A model generated the notes under the pieces. The model did not search any database. It was not told the DNA's origin and saw only the letters and a list, made by a program, of their open reading frames with translations. The translations under genes and the position numbers were made by a program. From Pseudomonadota bacterium (GTDB taxonomy: Bacteria; Pseudomonadota; Alphaproteobacteria; Geminicoccales; Geminicoccaceae): DNA of 39,095 nucleotides. Positions 1 through 7,878 of this stretch are shown in pieces. Within the stretch, counting starts at the first letter, position 1, and the number at the start of each line of letters is the position of its first letter. The stretch is taken from the NCBI GenBank assembly GCA_030549795.1, contig JAUQQO010000050.1:1-39095 (forward strand), written 5' to 3'.

Positions 1-713
1 ACCGCCTCAACGCCTTCGACCGCTCGATGCATGCGGCGCTCATGGCCGCCCTCGATCGCGCGGTGGCCGATCGGAGTTGCCGCGCGCTCGTGATCACCGG
101 CTCGGGCCGTGCCTTCTGCGCCGGCCAGGACCTCGCCGCGGTCGAGGGCGAGGCCGATCTCGGCCGGCTCTTGGCCGAGACCTGGAACCCGCTCGTCGAA
201 CGGCTGCACGGGCTGCCCTTGCCCACGGTGGCGGCGGTCAACGGGGTGGCAGCCGGAGCCGGAGTGGCCTTGGCCCTTGCCTGCGATGTCGTGCTCGCCG
301 CCAAGAGCGCGCGCTTCTTCATGGCCTTCGCCAAGCTCGCGCTCGTTCCCGACAGCGGCGCTTCTTGGTACTTACCGCGCCTTGTGGGCCCCGTGCGGGC
401 GCGCGCACTTGCCATGCTCGGCGATCCGCTCGCGGCTGAAGAGGCGGAACGGCTCGGCTTTGTCTTCCGCAGCGTCGAAGACGAGAGGCTCTTGGCCGAA
501 GCCGACGCGATCGCCGCGCGGCTCGCCGCCGGCCCCACGGCAGCACTCGTCGCGACCCGCCGCCTTCTGCTTAAAAGCGCCGAGCACGATCTCGCTTCCC
601 AGCTCGAGGAAGAGGCGCGGCTGCAGGCCGAACTCGGCCGCGCCCCCGATTATGCCGAAGGAGTGCGCGCCTTTTTAGAGAAGCGACCCCCGCGCTTTGG
701 AGACCACCCGTGA
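1..713 (+). CDS. paaG: PaaG-type 1,2-epoxyphenylacetyl-CoA isomerase (5'-truncated by window edge)
   Basis: Crotonase-family enzyme that isomerises ring-1,2-epoxyphenylacetyl-CoA to the oxepin-CoA in aerobic phenylacetate breakdown; cytoplasmic. The reading frame is open from base 3 (R-L-N-A-F-D before the ATG at 27), and RLNAF is the usual crotonase N-terminal motif, so the true start lies left of the window and ATG 27 is internal. Visible crotonase marks are GSGRAFCAGQDL (CoA/oxyanion-hole strand), NGVAAGAGVALALACD, and LVPDSGASWYLPR, whose Asp fits the PaaG catalytic Asp. The stop TGA overlaps the GTG of paaI, suggesting translational coupling. The paaI-paaK context favours PaaG over a generic enoyl-CoA hydratase; paaF is the main alternative. 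Confidence 0.88.
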   Translation, partial: RLNAFDRSMHAALMAALDRAVADRSCRALVITGSGRAFCAGQDLAAVEGEADLGRLLAETWNPLVERLHGLPLPTVAAVNGVAAGAGVALALACDVVLAAKSARFFMAFAKLALVPDSGASWYLPRLVGPVRARALAMLGDPLAAEEAERLGFVFRSVEDERLLAEADAIAARLAAGPTAALVATRRLLLKSAEHDLASQLEEEARLQAELGRAPDYAEGVRAFLEKRPPRFGDHP

Positions 714-1153
714 GCGAAGCCAAGCGTCCGACCGTCGAGGCGATTGCCGCGGCCATGTGGGCCGAGGACCGCGCGAGCCGTGGCCTCGGCATGGAACTGT
801 TGGAAGTGGGCGAGGGCCGCGCGACGCTCGCCATGCGCATCACCGAGAGCATGGTCAACGGTCACGGCATCGCGCACGGCGGCTTCATCTTCACCCTCGC
901 TGATAGCGCCTTCGCCTTCGCCTGCAACTGGACGGGGGAGCGCACCGTGGCGGCACACTGCCAGATCACCTATCTGCGCCCCGCTCGGCTCGGACAGAGG
1001 CTGATCGCCGAGGCGGTCGAAACCTTCCGTGAGGGCCGAAACGGCATCACGGATGTGCGCGTGCGCAGCGAGGAAGGCGAGACGATCGCCATGTTCCGCG
1101 GCCATTCGCGGACCATCGGCGGTAATATCATCGGCGAGGAGAAGAGCTCATGA
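710..1153 (+). CDS. paaI: Hydroxyphenylacetyl-CoA thioesterase PaaI
   Basis: Hotdog-fold thioesterase of 147 aa, normal for PaaI. It hydrolyses ring-hydroxylated phenylacetyl-CoA and protects the pathway from CoA trapping. The motif NGHGIAHGGFIFTLAD at residues 50-65 holds the HGG turn and the catalytic Asp65 on the central helix. The GTG start overlaps the paaG stop by 4 bases, and the stop overlaps the paaK ATG as ATGA, so paaG-paaI-paaK are probably translationally coupled. A generic PaaI-like esterase is possible from sequence alone, but the location inside a paa operon settles the role. Confidence 0.93.
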   Translation: MSEAKRPTVEAIAAAMWAEDRASRGLGMELLEVGEGRATLAMRITESMVNGHGIAHGGFIFTLADSAFAFACNWTGERTVAAHCQITYLRPARLGQRLIAEAVETFREGRNGITDVRVRSEEGETIAMFRGHSRTIGGNIIGEEKSS

Positions 1154-2478
1154 CGAGCGCGCGCAGGCTCGGGCCGGCACCCGATCCCGCTACCCTCGAT
1201 CCCATGGAGCGTGCGAGCATCGATGAGCTGCGCGCCTGGCAGCTCGATCGGCTCAAGTCGACGCTGCGCCGGGTGTGGGACAACGTTCCCTACTACCGCG
1301 AAAAGTTCGAGGCCTTTGGCGTCCATCCCGACGATCTGCGCAGCCTCGATGATCTCAAGAAGTTCCCCTTCACCACCAAACAGGACCTGCGCGCCACTTA
1401 TCCTTATGGTCTGTTCGCCGTCCCGCGCGAGCAGGTGGTGCGCATCCACGCCTCTTCCGGGACCACCGGTAAACCCACCGTGGTCGGCTACACCAAAAAC
1501 GACATCGAGACCTGGGCGGAAGTGGTGGCGCGCTCGATCCGGGCCTCGGGCGGCCGACCCGGGATGATCGTGCACGTCGCCTACGGCTACGGCCTGTTCA
1601 CCGGCGGCCTCGGCGCCCATTACGGGGCCGAGCGGTTGGGGTGTACGGTGATCCCGGTCTCGGGCGGGATGACCGAGCGGCAAGTGCTGCTGATCGAGGA
1701 TCTCAAGCCCGACATCATCATGGTCACCCCCTCCTACATGCTCGCCATCCTCGACGAGTTCCATCGCCAGGGCAAAGACCCCCGCGCCTGCTCGCTCAAA
1801 ATCGGCATCTTCGGTGCCGAGCCGTGGACGGAAGCGATGCGCCGCGAAATCGAAGACAGTTTCGATATGCACGCGGTCGACATCTATGGGCTTTCGGAAG
1901 TGATCGGGCCTGGGGTGGCCAACGAGTGCGTGGAAACCAAAGACGGCCTCCACGTCTGGGAAGACCATTTCTATCCCGAGATCATCGATCCTGCCACCGG
2001 CGAGGTTCTACCCGAAGGTGTTTTCGGCGAGCTCGTCTTTACGAGTCTCACCAAAGAAGCGATGCCGGTGATCCGCTACCGCACCCGCGACCTCACCCGC
2101 CTTCTGCCCGGCACGGCGCGGCCGTCGATGCGGCGGATCGAAAAGATCAAGGGCCGCAGCGACGACATGTTGATCATCCGCGGCGTCAACGTCTTCCCCT
2201 CGCAGATCGAAGAACAGATTCTCGCCACCGACGGCCTCGCCCCGCACTACGAGCTGCGCGTGACCCGCGAGGGCCGGCTCGACAACCTCACCGTGCGCGT
2301 GGAGGCGGCGCCCAAAGCAGCCGCGCACGAGGCGCGGCGCATCCTCGAAGAGCGCTTGGCCCATCACATCAAGAGCGTGATCGGACTCAGTTGCAGCGTC
2401 GAGGTGGTGGAGCCGGGGGCGATCGAGCGCTCGAGCGGCAAAGCCAAGCGCATCGTCGATCTGCGCCCCAAGGATTGA
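1150..2478 (+). CDS. paaK: Phenylacetate-CoA ligase PaaK
   Basis: AMP-forming ligase of 442 aa, the usual PaaK length. It activates phenylacetate with ATP and CoA, the first committed step of the pathway. The P-loop SSGTTGKPT lies at residues 102-110; YGLSEVIGPGVANEC is the family aryl/AMP motif, and the C-terminal lid carries RGVNVFPSQIEEQI. The start ATG overlaps the paaI stop by 4 bases. A TetR gene follows after 5 bases, so the regulator is very likely on the same transcript. Confidence 0.96.
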   Translation: MTSARRLGPAPDPATLDPMERASIDELRAWQLDRLKSTLRRVWDNVPYYREKFEAFGVHPDDLRSLDDLKKFPFTTKQDLRATYPYGLFAVPREQVVRIHASSGTTGKPTVVGYTKNDIETWAEVVARSIRASGGRPGMIVHVAYGYGLFTGGLGAHYGAERLGCTVIPVSGGMTERQVLLIEDLKPDIIMVTPSYMLAILDEFHRQGKDPRACSLKIGIFGAEPWTEAMRREIEDSFDMHAVDIYGLSEVIGPGVANECVETKDGLHVWEDHFYPEIIDPATGEVLPEGVFGELVFTSLTKEAMPVIRYRTRDLTRLLPGTARPSMRRIEKIKGRSDDMLIIRGVNVFPSQIEEQILATDGLAPHYELRVTREGRLDNLTVRVEAAPKAAAHEARRILEERLAHHIKSVIGLSCSVEVVEPGAIERSSGKAKRIVDLRPKD

Positions 2479-2483
2479 GCCGC

Positions 2484-3131
2484 GTGGCCCGCCGCCGTTC
2501 GGCCGATTACGAGGCCAAGCGCAAACGCATCCTCGAAGTGGCAGCCCCCCTCTTCGCTCGCCACGGCTACGACCGCACCTCGCTCGCCATGATCGGGGCG
2601 GCGGCGGGTGTGGCGAAATCGCTCGTCTATCACTACTACCGCGACAAAAACGAGGTCCTCGCCGACCTCTTGCGCTCCCATCTGCAGGAGCTCGTGGCGA
2701 CGGTCGAGGCTGCCGCGGCAGCCGATGCGCGCCCGCCCGAGCGGCGGCTGCTCGACATGGCGGTGGCCTTACTCGAGCGCTACCGCGACGCCGATGCTCA
2801 ACACCAGGTGCAGATCGCGCATCTCAAGCTGTTGCCCGATCCGACCCGAGAAGAACTGTTGAACCTCGAGCGGCGCCTTGTGCGCCTGTTCACCGATGCG
2901 CTCGTTGAAGCCGTCCCCGGCATCGCCGGCGATCGCCGGCATCTTAAGCCGCTCGTGATGAGCCTTTTCGGCATGCTCAATTGGGCCTTTTTGTGGTTCC
3001 GCGAGGATGGACCGCTCGATCGCCGCTCCTATGCCGAACTCGCGACCCGGCTCGTGCTCGACGGTGCGCGCGCGATCGCAGCCGAACGGACCCGCACCAC
3101 AAAACCCGCCCTCGTTCAAACCGCATCATAG
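2484..3131 (+). CDS. paaR: TetR-family repressor, PaaR type
   Basis: A 215-aa TetR-family protein. The N-terminal helix-turn-helix is typical (KRKRILEVAAPLFARHGYDRTSLAMIGAAAG compared family-wise, then KSLVYHYYRDKNEVL), followed by a helical ligand domain. TetR repressors of this type (PaaR) control paa operons in beta- and some alphaproteobacteria and are released by phenylacetyl-CoA; that ligand is inferred from context. The GTG at 2484 is chosen because it lies 5 bases after the paaK stop and gives a normal TetR N-terminus, although the frame stays open upstream inside paaK. The 3' end overlaps the convergent paaE by 16 bases. Confidence 0.82.
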   Translation: MARRRSADYEAKRKRILEVAAPLFARHGYDRTSLAMIGAAAGVAKSLVYHYYRDKNEVLADLLRSHLQELVATVEAAAAADARPPERRLLDMAVALLERYRDADAQHQVQIAHLKLLPDPTREELLNLERRLVRLFTDALVEAVPGIAGDRRHLKPLVMSLFGMLNWAFLWFREDGPLDRRSYAELATRLVLDGARAIAAERTRTTKPALVQTAS

Positions 3132-4198
3132 TCGACCGCAAGACGCGGCGTCTTGGGCCGGCTCTGGCAGGTGAGCACGAAGCCGCGGGCGAGCTCCCAA
3201 TCGCGCAAGGAATAGTTGCGGTCCATGGCGACCTCACCCTCGGTCAATTGCGCCCGACAGCTGCAGCACATGCCGGCGCGACAGGACCAGGGCGCATCGA
3301 TCCCGGCGCGCAGGACCGCATCGAGGACCGTCTCCCCTTCCGCCATCGCGATCTCGCTCGTCGTCCCATCGAGGGTCACGCGCAGGCGCGCGACCGCATG
3401 CCCTTGGGCGGGTGCCGGTCGCACCGGCGGTAGGCCGGATCGGCCTTCCGGTGGGGTGAAGCGCTCGACCATGATGCGCTCGAGCGGCACCCCCATGTCG
3501 CTGAGGGCGGCAGAAACTTCCTCGGGCATCCCCGGTGGGCCGCACACATAGACGGCATCGAGGCTCGCTGGTGGCGCAAGGCGCGGCAAAAGGCTCGCGA
3601 GATGGGCGCGGTCGATGCGCCCGTGCAGGATCGGAAGCTCGCTCGCCTCGCGCGAGAGGATGTGGATAAGGGCGAAGCAGGCGAGATAGCGGTCCTTGAG
3701 ATCCTCGAGCTCGTCGCGGAACATCACATCGCGGCTCGTGCGGTTGCCAAAGATGAGCACGAGCCGCGAGTGCGGCTCTTGGGCGAGCAGCGCCTTGGCG
3801 ATCGCGAGGATGGGGGTGATACCGGAGCCAGCGGCCAGCGCGAGCACGGTGCGCGCGCGCCCCGGCTCGGGGGTGAAGGTGAAGCTGCCCTCGGGCGGCA
3901 TCGCCTCGAGCACATCACCGGGGGCGAGCTTTTCGTTCACGAAGGTCGAGAAGCGCCCGCCCGGCACCCGCTTGACGCCGATGCGCAGCACACCTTCGTA
4001 GGGGGCGCTGCAGATCGAATAGCTGCGGCGGACCTCTTCGCCGTCGATGCGCTGGCGGAAGGTGAGGTGCTGGCCGGGAAGAAAGCGGAACGCCTCTTCG
4101 GTGCCCGCCGGCGGCGCGAGGGTGACGGCCACGGCATCGGGCGTGAGGCGTTCGATCGCGGTCACAAGCAACGGGAAGAAGCGCGCGCGGCCGCTCAT
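3116..4198 (-). CDS. paaE: Phenylacetyl-CoA epoxidase reductase subunit PaaE
   Basis: A 360-aa FNR-type reductase that passes electrons from NAD(P)H through FAD and a [2Fe-2S] cluster to the PaaAC oxygenase. FAD motif RRSYS lies at 57-61, the nucleotide-binding LAAGSGITP at 121-129, and the C-terminal plant-type ferredoxin domain has Cys306, Cys311, Cys314 and Cys344 (C-x4-C-x2-C plus a distal Cys). ATG 4198 is chosen since it gives the standard PaaE N-terminus (MSGRARFFPL); the frame is open further upstream inside paaD but without homology-like sequence. It lies 29 bases after paaD in the same operon. Confidence 0.94.
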   Translation of the reverse strand: MSGRARFFPLLVTAIERLTPDAVAVTLAPPAGTEEAFRFLPGQHLTFRQRIDGEEVRRSYSICSAPYEGVLRIGVKRVPGGRFSTFVNEKLAPGDVLEAMPPEGSFTFTPEPGRARTVLALAAGSGITPILAIAKALLAQEPHSRLVLIFGNRTSRDVMFRDELEDLKDRYLACFALIHILSREASELPILHGRIDRAHLASLLPRLAPPASLDAVYVCGPPGMPEEVSAALSDMGVPLERIMVERFTPPEGRSGLPPVRPAPAQGHAVARLRVTLDGTTSEIAMAEGETVLDAVLRAGIDAPWSCRAGMCCSCRAQLTEGEVAMDRNYSLRDWELARGFVLTCQSRPKTPRLAVDYDAV

Positions 4199-4227
4199 GG
4201 GCTCTCTCCGGTCGTGCGGGCCGGACC

Positions 4228-4713
4228 TCAAAGGCACTTGAAGCGGTGGAAGGGCTCGCGGCAGCTGCGGCAGCGCCACAGCGCCTTGCACGGCGTGGAG
4301 CCGAAAGGTGCGAGCTCTTCGGTGTCTTCGCTGCCGCAGTGGGGGCACGGCACCGGCGCATTCGCTTCCGCCCGGCGCGGGGGCGGAGCGATGCCGCAGG
4401 CACGCAGCGCCTTGCGGCCCTCTTCGGTGATCCAGTCCGTCGTCCAAGGCGGGCTCAGTACCCAGTTCACGCGCGCCGGGCCGACACCGGCTGCTTCCAA
4501 AGCCGCGCGCACCTCGCGGGCGATCGGCTCGGTCGCCGGGCATCCCGAGTAGGTGGGCGTGAGATCGACCTCGATCGCACCGTCGGCGGCCATGCGCACC
4601 GCCCGCACCATGCCGAGATCGGCGATCGAGACAGTTGGGATCTCGGGGTCGAAAACGGCCGAGACGGCTGCAATCGCGCGCTCGAGCCGCTCGGAACTGT
4701 CGCGCGTCACCAC
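4228..4713 (-). CDS. paaD: PaaD, phenylacetyl-CoA epoxidase maturation protein
   Basis: A 161-aa MIP18/DUF59-family protein thought to support Fe-S or cofactor maturation of the epoxidase. The N-terminal DUF59 region reads VFDPEIPTVSIADLGMV, and a second block has YSGCPATEPI. The C-terminus is a zinc-ribbon-like segment with CPHC and CRSC pairs. Start is one of two consecutive GTG codons (4713 or 4710), which overlap the paaC stop. Order paaA-B-C-D-E matches the classic paa operon. Confidence 0.93.
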   Translation of the reverse strand: MVTRDSSERLERAIAAVSAVFDPEIPTVSIADLGMVRAVRMAADGAIEVDLTPTYSGCPATEPIAREVRAALEAAGVGPARVNWVLSPPWTTDWITEEGRKALRACGIAPPPRRAEANAPVPCPHCGSEDTEELAPFGSTPCKALWRCRSCREPFHRFKCL

Positions 4714-5477
4714 ACCGCTCCCGGATAGGCGCGCTGGAGATGCTGCATCACCGCGAGCATGTGCCCGAGGTGCTCGGTGTGCACGCCGCGAAGGCCACCC
4801 GAGTGCATCCAGGTCGCGGGCGGCTTGGGCAGCGTGGCCTCGCGCAAGAGCCGATCGACCGTGGCCTCGAAGACGGGCCGGATGGTCTCGGGATCGGGCA
4901 AAACGCCCGCGTCAATCATCGCCCGGCCGACCGCGTCGACTTCGAAGAGTTCGCCCGTATAGGGCCAGAGCGCGTCGAGGGCGGCGAGGGTGCGGCGGTG
5001 GCTCTCCTCGGTGCCATCGCCCAGCCGCACGAGCCAGGCCCCGCAGTGGCGCAAGTGATAAGCGACTTCTTTTTCCGCCTTGGCGGCGATGGCGGCAAGG
5101 GTAGCATCGCGCGAGCCCGCTGCGCGCTGCCAGAAGGGGTGGAAGAAGGCAGAGACCAGCGTCTGGCGGACGATGGTGAAGGCGAAATCGCCGCGCGGGA
5201 GTTCGGCGATCAGATAGTTGCGGAACTGCGGCGCATCGCGCAAATAGGCGAAATCGTCTTCGGTTCTTCCCTTGCCTTCGAGCTCGGCCGCATGCTGGTA
5301 GAGAAGCCGCGCCTGGCCCAGAAGGTCGAGGGCGATGTTGGCAAGCGCGAGATCTTCTTCGAGCATCGGCGCATGCCCGCACCATTCCGAGAGCCGATGC
5401 GCGAGCACAAGACTGGTGTCGGCAAGGCGCAGGACGGCGCACAGATGCGGCGTCTCCTCGATGTGGATGGTGGTCAT
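4707..5477 (-). CDS. paaC: Phenylacetyl-CoA epoxidase structural subunit PaaC
   Basis: A 256-aa ferritin-like subunit that pairs with PaaA in the epoxidase core; it is structural and lacks a working di-iron site in the known family. Recognisable stretches are LADTSLVLAHRLSEWCGHAP near the N-terminus, LALANIALDLLGQARLLY, and TWMHSGGLRGVHTEHLGHML near the C-terminus. ATG 5477 gives the normal PaaC N-terminus (MTTIHIEETP); the open frame upstream reads through paaB out of phase. The 3' end overlaps paaD by 7 bases. Confidence 0.93.
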   Translation of the reverse strand: MTTIHIEETPHLCAVLRLADTSLVLAHRLSEWCGHAPMLEEDLALANIALDLLGQARLLYQHAAELEGKGRTEDDFAYLRDAPQFRNYLIAELPRGDFAFTIVRQTLVSAFFHPFWQRAAGSRDATLAAIAAKAEKEVAYHLRHCGAWLVRLGDGTEESHRRTLAALDALWPYTGELFEVDAVGRAMIDAGVLPDPETIRPVFEATVDRLLREATLPKPPATWMHSGGLRGVHTEHLGHMLAVMQHLQRAYPGAVW

Positions 5478-5506
5478 GTGTCCTCCCCCGATCGGTGCCC
5501 CGCGCC

Positions 5507-5803
5507 TTACATGTGCCCGACTTCCTCGGGGATCTCGTAGAAGCTCGGATGGCGGTAGATCTTGGAAGCGGTCGGCTCGAAGAGAGAGGCCTTTTCGGCC
5601 GGGTCGGAGGCTACGATCGCCGCTGAGGGAACGACCCAGATCGAGACCGCCTCGCCGCGCCGAGTATAGGTGTCGCGCGCGGCTTGCAGCGCCATCTCGG
5701 CATCGGCGGCGTGCACCGAGCCGACGTGGCGATGGGCGAGCCCGGTGCGGGCGCGGATGAACACTTCCCAAAGCGGCATCGATTGTTCGGCCATGGCGCT
5801 CAC
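5507..5803 (-). CDS. paaB: Phenylacetyl-CoA epoxidase subunit PaaB
   Basis: A 98-aa protein matching the PaaB family, the small subunit that bridges PaaAC heterodimers. Diagnostic segments are [30 protein letters not shown]-type helix, and [16 protein letters not shown] at the C-terminus. The ATG overlaps the paaA stop as ATGA (5800-5803), indicating coupled translation. An internal ATG at 5794 is a less likely start. Confidence 0.94.
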   Translation of the reverse strand: MSAMAEQSMPLWEVFIRARTGLAHRHVGSVHAADAEMALQAARDTYTRRGEAVSIWVVPSAAIVASDPAEKASLFEPTASKIYRHPSFYEIPEEVGHM

Positions 5804-6801
5804 TCCGCGGCGATCTTTTGCGCCATTGCGCGCGCCCGCTGCTTGGCGGCGTAGGCGAGTGCTGCTTCACGCACCCACCGCCCCTCTTCGTGCGCCTTGC
5901 GCTTGGCCTCCAGCCGTTCGCGATTGCAGGGCCCGAAGCCAGCGATCACGCGCTTGAATTCCTCCCAGTCGATCTTACCGTAGCGCCAGTGTCCTGTGGC
6001 CTCGTCATAGCGCAGCTCGGGATCAGGGATGGTCAGGCCGAGGTAATGCGCCTGGGGGACTGTGGCATCGACGAACTTCTGGCGCAGCTCGTCGTTGGTG
6101 AAGCGCTTGATCTTCCAGCGCATGGACTGTTCGGTGTGCACGCTCTCGGAATCGGGCGGTCCGAACATCATGAGCGCCGGCCACCACCAGCGATTGAGCG
6201 CGTCTTGCGCCATCGCCTTTTGCTCGGGCGTGCCGCGGCAGAGCGTGAGCATGATCTCGTAGCCCTGGCGCTGGTGGAAGCTCTCCTCCTTGCAGATGCG
6301 GATCATCGCCCGCGCGTAGGGCCCGTAGGACGTGCGGCACAAGGGGATCTGGTTCATGATCGCCGCCCCATCCACGAGCCACCCGATGCAGCCGATATCG
6401 GCCCAGGTCAGGGTCGGATAGTTGAAGATGGAGCTGTACTTGGCCTTGCCGGCGAGCAGCTGCTCGTACAGCTCTTCGCGGCTGACCCCGAGCGTCTCGG
6501 CGGCGGCGTAGAGGTAAAGGCCGTGACCACCTTCGTCTTGGATCTTGGCAAGTAACGCCGCCTTGCGCTTGAGCGAAGGCGCGCGCGTGAGCCAATTGCC
6601 CTCGGGCAACATGCCCACGACTTCCGAGTGCGCGTGCTGGCTGATCTGGCGGATCAGCGTGCGGCGATAGGCCTCCGGCATCCAATCGTTGGGCTCGATC
6701 TTCTCCTCGGCATCGATGCGGGCTTGGAAGGCCGCCAGCTTCTCCGGGTCCTCCACCACGCGCGGCCGCTCGACCGCTTCATTGAGCGCTTGGGTGTACA
6801 T
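5800..6801 (-). CDS. paaA: Phenylacetyl-CoA epoxidase catalytic subunit PaaA
   Basis: A 333-aa di-iron oxygenase subunit that inserts one O2 oxygen into phenylacetyl-CoA to give the 1,2-epoxide. Di-iron motifs are visible: Glu60 in HAHSEVVG, E90-x-x-H93 in DEGGHG, and E173-x-x-H176 in KEESFH. Length matches the family. The start ATG follows a strong purine-rich ribosome binding site (GGGAGGGG, about 6807-6814 on the complement). It is the first gene of the paaABCDE operon, 52 bases after paaX on the same strand, with its own likely promoter in that gap. Confidence 0.96.
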   Translation of the reverse strand: MYTQALNEAVERPRVVEDPEKLAAFQARIDAEEKIEPNDWMPEAYRRTLIRQISQHAHSEVVGMLPEGNWLTRAPSLKRKAALLAKIQDEGGHGLYLYAAAETLGVSREELYEQLLAGKAKYSSIFNYPTLTWADIGCIGWLVDGAAIMNQIPLCRTSYGPYARAMIRICKEESFHQRQGYEIMLTLCRGTPEQKAMAQDALNRWWWPALMMFGPPDSESVHTEQSMRWKIKRFTNDELRQKFVDATVPQAHYLGLTIPDPELRYDEATGHWRYGKIDWEEFKRVIAGFGPCNRERLEAKRKAHEEGRWVREAALAYAAKQRARAMAQKIAAE

Positions 6802-6828
6802 CGCCGCCCCTCCCTGCCGACCGCGGAT

Positions 6829-6857
6829 ATCTTACAAAATTTCGGCAAGGCGATCAA
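6829..6857 (-). promoter_or_regulatory. Candidate sigma-70-type promoter for paaABCDE
   Basis: Read on the minus strand: -35 TTGATC (6857-6852), a 17-base spacer, and -10 TAAGAT (6834-6829). This leaves roughly 20 bases of 5' leader before paaA and its ribosome binding site. The -35 box covers the paaX stop codon (TGA at 6856-6854), so the promoter is embedded in the paaX 3' end. This is a pattern match only; no start site is mapped. Confidence 0.5.
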
Positions 6858-6866
6858 GTTTCGTAA
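6832..6866. promoter_or_regulatory. Operator-like inverted repeat around the paaA promoter
   Basis: TTACAAAA at 6832-6839 and TTTCGTAA at 6859-6866 form an inverted repeat with 7 of 8 positions paired and 19 bases between the arms. One arm overlaps the -10 box and the other lies just upstream of the -35 box of the candidate paaA promoter. The layout suits binding by PaaX or the TetR regulator, but which protein binds is unknown. Confidence 0.45.
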
Positions 6867-7780
6867 CATGTGTCCGGCTGCACGCCGCGGTCGGCGAAGC
6901 GCGCGGTGAGCTCGGGCCCGGGCGGCGGCAACCGGCCCTCGGCGTTGCGCGCCATGGCATCGAGCCAAGCCTCGGATGGGGGAAGAAGACGGCGCCAAAG
7001 GCGTGCGCACAGCGCCCGTGCCTCAGGCTGGGGCCAATCCGGCGGCAACAGCGCCGGCGGCAACAGCGGATCTTTGAGCAGGATGCGCCGATAGTCGTGG
7101 ATGAGGAGGGTGCGCGCGACGAGGGCAGCAAGCGGCTCGATGGGTCGCGCATCCGCAAGCGCCGGCGCCCAACTGGCGCAGAACTGCCGGTAGCGGGCGG
7201 CGATCGCTCCTAAAGGCCAGGCGAGCGCGGAAAGTCGCGGCCCATCGCCAGGATAGGGCACCGCCTGGATACGGATCAGGCCCGGCAGCTCGGGCAGGGG
7301 ACGATCGATCGGGGCGACGAACAGGCCCGGGCCGAGAGCGACAAAGCCAGTCGCTTCGAGAGCCGCGCGGGCGCGCTCGCGCTCCGCTTCGGGAGAAAGG
7401 AGGACGAGCGTGAGCTGGCCGTTGCCGTCCTCGCGCGGCGGGCCGTAGATGCGCCGGCTCGCCTCCGCGAAGGCGGATTGGGCGCTCGCTGCCAGGCGAT
7501 AGAAGGCGTGTCGTCCGAGGCGCCGGCGTTCGAGCCAGCCCTCGGCGGCGAGCCGGGAGAGAGCGGTGCGCACCACGCCTTCTCCGATGCCCATGGCACC
7601 GGTGATCGCGAGCAACGAGGCGAGCGCGAGTTCACCGCCGCGGGGGACGACGGCGTCGCCAAAGAGCGTGATGATGAGCGAGCCCGTACGGTGCGGCCCG
7701 TCGTGCAGGGCCCGCAGCCGAGCGTGGAGCCACGGTGGTGCGGCGATCACGAGCCCCGCCGATGGCACGGAACGAAGCAC
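6854..7780 (-). CDS. paaX: PaaX-family transcriptional repressor
   Basis: A 308-aa protein with the PaaX layout: an N-terminal winged-helix domain containing SLIITLFGDAVVPRGGELAL and VVRTALSRLAAEGWLERRRLGR, then the central PaaX domain (FYRLA, SRRIYGPP, GQLTLVLLSPE) and the PaaX C-terminal domain. PaaX represses paa operons and responds to phenylacetyl-CoA in E. coli. Start is the GTG at 7780; a downstream GTG in the same frame is possible. It is co-directional with paaABCDE, 52 bases upstream of paaA, and divergent from the antiporter gene. Confidence 0.88.
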   Translation of the reverse strand: MLRSVPSAGLVIAAPPWLHARLRALHDGPHRTGSLIITLFGDAVVPRGGELALASLLAITGAMGIGEGVVRTALSRLAAEGWLERRRLGRHAFYRLAASAQSAFAEASRRIYGPPREDGNGQLTLVLLSPEAERERARAALEATGFVALGPGLFVAPIDRPLPELPGLIRIQAVPYPGDGPRLSALAWPLGAIAARYRQFCASWAPALADARPIEPLAALVARTLLIHDYRRILLKDPLLPPALLPPDWPQPEARALCARLWRRLLPPSEAWLDAMARNAEGRLPPPGPELTARFADRGVQPDTCYET

Positions 7781-7878
7781 AAGGAAAGCGCTTTTACGGT
7801 CGGCGCAGCCGTGCTTGAGGCTCGATGCCGTGCCTAAGCCGCAACCGAATATCTGATGTCCGCGCAGCTCGAGGACGC

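Noticed and set aside
1641-2483. In-frame upstream extension of the TetR regulator
   Set aside because: It lies inside paaK in another frame and has no TetR-like sequence; GTG 2484 gives a normal family N-terminus.
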